Under the pieces are notes generated by a model. The model did not search any database and had not been told where the DNA came from. It saw nothing but the letters and a program-made list of their open reading frames with translations. This document shows, piece after piece, positions 59,612 to 64,000 of a stretch of DNA of 64,000 nt. How positions within the stretch are numbered: the first letter of the stretch is position 1; each line of letters begins with the position of its first letter. Position numbers and translations under genes: made by a program. The DNA is taken from IMG/VR virus record IMGVR_UViG_3300020463_000009, positions 45,064-109,063 of that record. One strand, given 5' to 3'. This DNA is from a virus.

Positions 59612-60073
59612 ATGGCAGATAAGAAAATCACACAGCTTACCGATTTAGGTAACGCATTAGCTTCGGTTGACCTATTTCATATAGTAGATGACCCAAGCGG
59701 AACACCAATCAATAAAAAAGTAAGTGCGGCTTCTGTTTTCAATAACATACCTAGTTTTTTAGGATTAGGACAAGCTTCACAACAATTAACAACTGACGGT
59801 TCAACGGTTTCAGCGGCTGATGTAACCTCAGCAATAACTGAAATTAACGCAACAAACCAAGCAGGTACTATTTCATTAGCAAATGGTTCTGATGGTCAAA
59901 TTAAAACATTTATTAATACGTCAACATCCGGCACATTTGCGGCTACGATAACACCTACAAGTTTGAGAGGTCATACTAGTATGGTAATATCTGGTCCAGG
60001 TAAAACCGTTCAATGTATTTTCAAGAATGGCTCTTGGAATATTTTGGGTGGTAATGCATATACGGTTGTTTAA
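59612..60073 (+). CDS. Probable tail/head surface protein
   Basis: A 153-residue protein. The start ADKKITQLTDLGNALASVDLFHIVDDPSGTPINKKVS is a common opening of marine phage fibre and structural proteins (D-K-K-I-T-Q-L-T-x-L, then D-x-x-x-V-D-D-P). The remainder is Ser/Thr/Gly-rich beta structure (GSDGQIKTFINTSTSGTFAATITPTSLRGHTS). It has its own late promoter. A virion surface role is inferred. Confidence 0.78.
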   Translation: MADKKITQLTDLGNALASVDLFHIVDDPSGTPINKKVSAASVFNNIPSFLGLGQASQQLTTDGSTVSAADVTSAITEINATNQAGTISLANGSDGQIKTFINTSTSGTFAATITPTSLRGHTSMVISGPGKTVQCIFKNGSWNILGGNAYTVV

Positions 60074-60097
60074 TATTAATATTGATTGGAGTATATA

Positions 60098-60328
60098 ATG
60101 ACAATATCAATTAAAGAGTTAGAAACTGAACGTGAAAAATTAAAGAAGGACTTTGACGATTTAAAAAATAACATTGGCAAAGTAGAAGTAGATTTAGGAG
60201 CTATGAAAAGTAATTTAAATGCTTTAAATGGTGCAATACAATTTGCTACTAATTTAATAACTACAGCAAGTGCTCGTGAAAACGAAATTGCTGGTAAAAA
60301 CGTAAAGAAAAAAAATGAAAAAATTTAA
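60098..60328 (+). CDS. Small coiled-coil protein
   Basis: A 76-residue protein whose first 55 residues form a coiled coil (IKELETEREKLKKDFDDLKNNIGKVEVDLGAMKSNLNALNGAIQ). The ATG at 60098 follows TTGGAG; the frame is also open from a TTG at 60086. Follows the structural gene at 59612 by 25 bases and overlaps the next by 14. Possibly a tail or head assembly chaperone; not recognised. Confidence 0.65.
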   Translation: MTISIKELETEREKLKKDFDDLKNNIGKVEVDLGAMKSNLNALNGAIQFATNLITTASARENEIAGKNVKKKNEKI

Positions 60329-60521
60329 ATCTTTTATAGAAGATAAAAATTTAGATGACTTTGAGGAAGATGTTTTAGGTGAAAAAGCACCTAATACTGC
60401 TGACGCTATGAAGCGTCATAAAGCAGGCAAGGCTGGTTTTACAGATAAAGCACACCTTAAAGCAAAAGGTTTGATACCAAGAGCCGATGGTTCTAAAAAA
60501 GTATCAGACAAGTATAAGTAA
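60315..60521 (+). CDS. Small protein with capsid-targeting-like N-terminus
   Basis: A 68-residue protein. MKKFKSFIEDKN resembles the T4 capsid-targeting sequence (MKTYQEFIAEA), and EEDVLGE is a possible gp21 site at residue 23. The mature remainder would be a 45-residue basic peptide (KAGKAGFTDKAHLKAKGL). Similar small basic peptides occur as internal proteins in T4-likes. No enzymatic motif. Confidence 0.65.
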   Translation: MKKFKSFIEDKNLDDFEEDVLGEKAPNTADAMKRHKAGKAGFTDKAHLKAKGLIPRADGSKKVSDKYK

Positions 60522-60532
60522 GGAAAGGGAAA

Positions 60533-60970
60533 ATGAAAACTTTTAAACAACATATAAACATTAAAGAAACACTTGACGGTGGTCACGTTGGAACACCAGA
60601 TGTTGCCTCTTTTGAAGATGGTAGTATTGGTCCTCATAACGTTCAAGACGCCGAGGTTTTAAAAAGAATAAATGGTTTCTTGGGTGGAACAGCTATGAAA
60701 GAATATATGACAGCTCAACACGCAGTAGAAGAAATCAGAAACAACCTAATGAAAATTGGTTTGTTTGTACCTAATCAACAAGCAACTGGTGATAAAGGTA
60801 ACTTTACAGCCGAGGTAAAATTTGGTGGAGGAAGATTTGGCAAGGACGTAGATGGTTCTGATATTAATGATGATGGTATTTCTCACAAAAAAGAAGGCGG
60901 TTTAAAGCTTCAAGTTGAATACGAAACATTAAAAACAGGAATGTCTAAAGTTTACGCTAAACTAGTGTAA
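60533..60970 (+). CDS. Protein with capsid-targeting-like N-terminus, unknown
   Basis: A 145-residue protein. MKTFKQHINIKE resembles the T4 capsid-targeting sequence with an I-K-E end. The body includes GTAMKEYMTAQHAVEEIRNNLMKIGL and a C-terminal beta part (GGLKLQVEYETLKTGMSKVYAKLV). AAGGAAAGGG provides the ribosome site. Virion-internal location inferred. No family recognised. Confidence 0.68.
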   Translation: MKTFKQHINIKETLDGGHVGTPDVASFEDGSIGPHNVQDAEVLKRINGFLGGTAMKEYMTAQHAVEEIRNNLMKIGLFVPNQQATGDKGNFTAEVKFGGGRFGKDVDGSDINDDGISHKKEGGLKLQVEYETLKTGMSKVYAKLV

Positions 60971-61333
60971 ATGTTTGAACAGATAACCAAACAAAACTGG
61001 TTGTTATATGCAATGCATAATTATGACAACCCTACTCTTGAAAAACAACAAGAGTTTGATGATGATATAAAGAGATTTAAATATCTCAAGCGATTATTTC
61101 GTAAGTATGAAACACTAGGCGAAATAAAGATACGATTGATACTAAATCATATTATATTATTAAATAATGTTTTTGGTGCTGAAGCTTGTATGACTTTATT
61201 ATTATTTAAGATTGATAAACAATACTGGCCAATACTAAAATCTGTTTGTGGTTATCTAGGTTATCTATATCCTCACGAATTAAATGAGGTAGATGAAGAC
61301 CAAGCAATTACAGGAATGCTAAAGGAACTATAA
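60971..61333 (+). CDS. Conserved-type T4-like phage protein, unknown
   Basis: A 120-residue helical protein beginning directly after the previous stop. YLKRLFRKYETLGEIKIRLILNHIILLNNVFGAEACMTLLLFKI is the recognisable core of a small protein that recurs in marine T4-likes near head genes. Possibly DUF7207-like; I am unsure of the label. No motif suggests an enzyme. One-base overlap with the next gene. Confidence 0.7.
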   Translation: MFEQITKQNWLLYAMHNYDNPTLEKQQEFDDDIKRFKYLKRLFRKYETLGEIKIRLILNHIILLNNVFGAEACMTLLLFKIDKQYWPILKSVCGYLGYLYPHELNEVDEDQAITGMLKEL

Positions 61334-61812
61334 TGAGTAGAGGAATTGATTTATTAATTACTTACAGAGTTATCAAATTATTGGTAACACCGTTTGAAAA
61401 AATGCCAGCGTTTAAAAAAGGTATTATAGACGCAGACGGTAAAGTATTAATAAAATTTAAAAAGGTTCAAGGTAATGATAAAAAACATTATACTATTTTA
61501 CATAGGTTTGTTTTTAATTTAAAAAGAATATTAAAAAAGGTAGGACTTGGTTCAAGACTAGGTTCATTTGCTGTCGCATTAGCATTATTAATTAAAGAAG
61601 ATAAAAGTTTTGCTCTGTATAAAGACGCCATAGAATCTGGTGTCATTATGTATCTAAAAGAACAAGGCCAATATGAAAACTTGTTAAAAGAAGAAGGCGA
61701 AGTGCCTTCTATGATTTTTGAACAAGAGCCATATATGACTTGTTTTGGTATTGATGTATATGATTTAGGAGGAGAATTAATCTCGGAGAAAGAATATGCC
61801 CAAACACTATAA
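61333..61812 (+). CDS. Unknown protein, mixed alpha/beta
   Basis: A 159-residue protein starting at the last base of the previous gene. The N-terminal ITYRVIKLLVTPFEKMPAFKKGIIDADGKVLIKFK and central KRILKKVGLGSRLGSFAVALALLI are regular helix/strand elements, with a moderately hydrophobic Ala/Leu segment near residues 80-95 that is too short to be a clear membrane span. Similar proteins accompany the previous gene in marine T4-likes. Function unknown. Confidence 0.68.
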   Translation: MSRGIDLLITYRVIKLLVTPFEKMPAFKKGIIDADGKVLIKFKKVQGNDKKHYTILHRFVFNLKRILKKVGLGSRLGSFAVALALLIKEDKSFALYKDAIESGVIMYLKEQGQYENLLKEEGEVPSMIFEQEPYMTCFGIDVYDLGGELISEKEYAQTL

Positions 61813-62167
61813 AGAAATGATGGACGAAATCATCAATAAGATGGATGAAGACGCACCAGCAAATTCAGTCGCAGGTGGTGGAGTTGATATGGCTCCAAAT
61901 GCAAAACACCCATTAACAAAATCTCATAATAAATATCAAAAGAAAAATAAAGACGCTGAAAATGTTTTAAAAGATTTGATTATGAAAAGAATGGGGAGTA
62001 ATGTAAAAGAACATAACGATAATAATAATATAGTTTTAAAAGGTGTTTTAAACACACTAGATAGAATAGATGAAAAAGTTGATAAGTTATCAGGTATTAT
62101 TAGAGAAGAAGTTAAGATAGTAGAAATAGAAGATAAAATAACTTTAAGAGAAAAATCTAAAGTATGA
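61796..62167 (+). CDS. Small protein with DAPANSVAGG segment, probable head-associated
   Basis: A 123-residue protein. The segment MDEDAPANSVAGGGVDM near residues 17-33 is a short motif found in small T4-like proteins beside head genes (D/E-x-A-P-A-N-x-V-x-G-G). The middle is Lys-rich; the C-terminus forms a coiled coil (VLNTLDRIDEKVDKLSGIIREEVKIVE). Overlaps neighbours by 17 and 4 bases. Confidence 0.65.
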   Translation: MPKHYKEMMDEIINKMDEDAPANSVAGGGVDMAPNAKHPLTKSHNKYQKKNKDAENVLKDLIMKRMGSNVKEHNDNNNIVLKGVLNTLDRIDEKVDKLSGIIREEVKIVEIEDKITLREKSKV

Positions 62168-62745
62168 GAAGTTTCAAAGAATATATATCGGGGTTTAGTA
62201 TAGGTCCAACCTCTCACTTGGCACCTATAGCTAGTCTAGGTGATACACCACCTAAAGGCGCTCAACATAGGTCAAAAAGAGCAGTCGGTATAAATGCTAA
62301 TACAGATAAAACTTTGTATATGAAACTTTTGAGAAAGGCTATGTCAACAATGCCTGGTTCTCAAAAACAAAAAGAGATTAAAAAAGAAATAGAAAAAGTA
62401 CAAAAAAGATTAGGTATTAAAAAAGAAGATACAAATAGAATACCAAGAAAACCTGGTCAAAAAGCAGGTTCGGATAAACACTCTGATTTATATACAGATG
62501 AAAATCCAAAAGGTACAATACACGGTTTAGGTTTTACAGATTCAAAAAAAGCAAGAGAGTCAGTAAACAAAATAAAAAATTCTGGTAAAACTCACGCTCA
62601 CAAAATGCAGGCTGCTATTGCAATGTCGCAAAGAGCTAAAGTCGCAAGTGAAAGAGCAAAGGATCCTGAAAAGAAAAAAAATCTAGGTCAGGCTCATAAG
62701 ATTTATCAGACTTATATAGATACTAATAAAAAAAGTAAGGATTAA
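62164..62745 (+). CDS. Basic internal-protein-like protein
   Basis: A 193-residue, Lys-rich protein beginning MRSFKEYISGF, a capsid-targeting-like N-terminus without the usual Glu. The C-terminal module HSDLYTDENPKGTIHGLGFTDSKKARESVNKIKNSGKTHAHKMQAAIAMSQRAK is a small helical domain I have seen in marine phages, without known function. Strong positive charge suggests DNA binding within the head. Confidence 0.68.
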   Translation: MRSFKEYISGFSIGPTSHLAPIASLGDTPPKGAQHRSKRAVGINANTDKTLYMKLLRKAMSTMPGSQKQKEIKKEIEKVQKRLGIKKEDTNRIPRKPGQKAGSDKHSDLYTDENPKGTIHGLGFTDSKKARESVNKIKNSGKTHAHKMQAAIAMSQRAKVASERAKDPEKKKNLGQAHKIYQTYIDTNKKSKD

Positions 62746-62746
62746 T

Positions 62747-63331
62747 ATGGAACTATTAATTAGTTTAGCAATGAAATTTTGGCAATGGTCAATAGTTATA
62801 GCAGTTATAGTAATTGGTTTTATTATAAACTTGTTTGACAAAAAGAAAGCAAAGTGTAATACTTTTGCTTATACGGCTATGCCATCAATGAAACCTCTAC
62901 CTATCAAAACAAAAGGTAAGGGTTTTTTTAAAGGTGTACTTTTATGGTTACTAGGTACGAGACAATGGGAAATAGCAAATGATTGGGAATATACTTTAAA
63001 CGGAAACAAATACGTTATACCAGCAGGTTTTAAATTTGATGGTGCTAGTATACCTAAATTTTTGCATACGTTCTTGTCGCCAGTAGGTGTTTTATTAATG
63101 GGTGGTCTTGTTCACGACTATGCATATAAATATGAAACACTATTAAGAGCAAACAAAAGAGATACACTAGGTAAAATATCTCAAAAAAGAGCAGATGAAA
63201 TCTTTAGAGATATTAATATAGAGAACAATGGCTTTTATGTAATGAACTGGTTAGCTTACTGGTCATTAAGATTGGGTGGCTTCGTGGCGTGGAACGGTCA
63301 TAGAAAAAGAAACTCAAAAATAGGAGAGTAA
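62747..63331 (+). CDS. DUF1353-like protein with N-terminal membrane anchor
   Basis: A 194-residue protein. Residues of about 5-30 are a membrane span (WQWSIVIAVIVIGFIINLF). The rest contains YVIPAGFKFDGASIPKFLHTFLSP and GGLVHDYAYKYE, the DUF1353 signature, whose HD pair could bind metal. DUF1353 genes commonly lie near phage lysis genes, as here before a spanin pair. Periplasmic or inner-membrane location is likely. Confidence 0.8.
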   Translation: MELLISLAMKFWQWSIVIAVIVIGFIINLFDKKKAKCNTFAYTAMPSMKPLPIKTKGKGFFKGVLLWLLGTRQWEIANDWEYTLNGNKYVIPAGFKFDGASIPKFLHTFLSPVGVLLMGGLVHDYAYKYETLLRANKRDTLGKISQKRADEIFRDINIENNGFYVMNWLAYWSLRLGGFVAWNGHRKRNSKIGE

Positions 63332-63332
63332 T

Positions 63333-63443
63333 ATGTTTACTACAATAGCTTTTATAATTGGTTTTATAGCAGGTTGGTTTGTTAACGAAAAACTAGAAGA
63401 CTTGACTGCTATGGCTAAAAAGTTAAAATTTTGGAAAAAGTAA
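63333..63443 (+). CDS. Tiny single-span membrane protein
   Basis: A 36-residue frame, MFTTIAFIIGFIAGWFVNEKL..., with one Gly-rich span and a basic amphipathic end (MAKKLKFWKK). TAGGAGAGTAAT is a good ribosome site. It sits between the DUF1353 gene and the spanins; a small holin or pinholin-like role is possible but cannot be shown from sequence. Confidence 0.6.
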   Translation: MFTTIAFIIGFIAGWFVNEKLEDLTAMAKKLKFWKK

Positions 63444-63444
63444 G

Positions 63445-63924
63445 ATGATTTTTGGAAGTATGAGAATGATAATGATAGGTGTTATGGTTGCCGGCCTTGC
63501 CGGCGCCGGCGCCTATGTATTTAAGTTAAGAGCTGATAATGCTATATTAAAAGCAAATGCAGTTAAATTAGAATCTGCTATATCAGAGCAGAAACAACTT
63601 ATAGAAAAACAACAAAAAGATTTTAAAGAAATTTTAGAAGCAAATAAAAAATTTAATGAGTTAGTGAATGCTCTTAAAAAAGATATAGATGATTTAGATA
63701 ATAGATTTAACAAAGATGGAAGAGACTTTGGTAAACTTGCAATAGAGAAAACAGAAACGATACAGAGAATAATTAATGGAGCAAGTGATAAAGTATTAAG
63801 ATGTGTTGAGATAGCAGGTGGGGCACCACTTACTGAAGAAGAACTTAACGCAACTAAAAAATCAGAAATTAACAGAGAGTGTCCCTCAATAGCGAACCCG
63901 AATTATGTACCGTATAATAATTAG
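63445..63924 (+). CDS. Inner-membrane spanin subunit (Rz-like)
   Basis: A 159-residue protein with an N-terminal span (MIMIGVMVAGLAGAGAYVF) and a long coiled coil from about 35 to 110 (DNAILKANAVKLESAISEQKQLIEKQQKDF...). This is the i-spanin plan, and a lipoprotein frame overlaps its 3' end, as in Rz/Rz1 pairs. It would fuse inner and outer membranes at lysis. The DNA for the membrane span is strikingly GC-rich compared with everything around it. Confidence 0.8.
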   Translation: MIFGSMRMIMIGVMVAGLAGAGAYVFKLRADNAILKANAVKLESAISEQKQLIEKQQKDFKEILEANKKFNELVNALKKDIDDLDNRFNKDGRDFGKLAIEKTETIQRIINGASDKVLRCVEIAGGAPLTEEELNATKKSEINRECPSIANPNYVPYNN

Positions 63925-64000
63925 TATTTTAGTAATTTTGTTTTTAACTGGCTGTTCAGGCGTTAAAAAATTAAGTATCTTCAAAGAAGAAGTACCTAGA
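63905..64000 (+). CDS. Outer-membrane spanin lipoprotein (Rz1-like), 3' truncated
   Basis: A frame starting at 63905 inside the i-spanin end and running off the window. MYRIIISILVILFLTGCSG is a lipoprotein signal with lipobox L-T-G-C, so Cys at residue 16 would be lipidated. Overlap with the i-spanin is 20 bases. The rest of the protein is outside the window. Confidence 0.78.
   Translation, partial: MYRIIISILVILFLTGCSGVKKLSIFKEEVPR

Noticed and set aside
1-64000. CRISPR arrays, insertion sequences, rRNA genes, attachment sites
   Set aside because: No regularly spaced direct repeats, transposase genes, rRNA-like sequence or integrase were found.

Overview
This window is an AT-rich stretch of a T4-like myovirus. 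Nearly every gene lies on the + strand and most genes abut or overlap by a few bases. The order gp13-14-15-16-17-18-19-20-21-22-23, then uvsY-uvsW-55-47-46, then 45-44-62-regA-43, then uvsX-41, is that of marine T4-like phages (cyanophages and pelagiphages). Several accessory genes also occur in marine T4-likes: a CobS/CobT-like pair, an IbpA-type small heat-shock protein, peptide deformylase, MazG, a 2OG-Fe(II) oxygenase and ribosomal protein bS21. No photosynthesis gene is visible. Together with the strong AT bias this suggests a marine alphaproteobacterial (SAR11-like) host rather than a cyanobacterium; that host call is an inference.

Layout. 1-4.2 kb: two long RCC1-repeat proteins, probably fibres or adhesins. 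4.2-6.2 kb: a tight three-gene unit of an unknown cysteine-free protein, a heme oxygenase and a ferredoxin-dependent bilin reductase of the PcyA/PcyX type. 6.2-21.3 kb: neck, terminase, tail, portal, prohead and capsid genes under repeated late promoters (TATAAATA). 21.3-34.2 kb: recombination and late-transcription genes, then def, a DruA-like gene, mazG, the VWA/AAA+ pair and bS21. 34.2-36.5 kb: a 380-base non-coding stretch rich in perfect hairpins, an Hsp20 gene, a ParB-like gene and a tRNA-Gly-like gene with anticodon ACC. 36.5-49.5 kb: the replisome, interleaved with an ATP-grasp/retropepsin fusion, a 2Fe-2S ferredoxin, an MT-A70 methyltransferase, a second DruA-like gene and several tiny membrane proteins. 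49.5-64 kb: a set of proteins whose N-termini resemble the T4 capsid-targeting sequence, two small late structural genes, and a spanin pair at the right edge.

How it fits together. Heme oxygenase would open host heme to biliverdin, and the bilin reductase would reduce it, by homology to PcyX towards phycoerythrobilin. The phage-encoded ferredoxin, 35 kb away, is a plausible electron source. Gp55 and the gp45 clamp, both encoded here, would drive the TATAAATA late promoters. Host-type promoters (TTGAC-N17-TAGGAT or TATAGT) precede the early and middle genes. The least explained items are the structured RNA region at 34.24-34.50 kb, the unusual tRNA-Gly(ACC), the unknown partner of the bilin genes, and the many enzymes that carry a capsid-targeting-like N-terminus.
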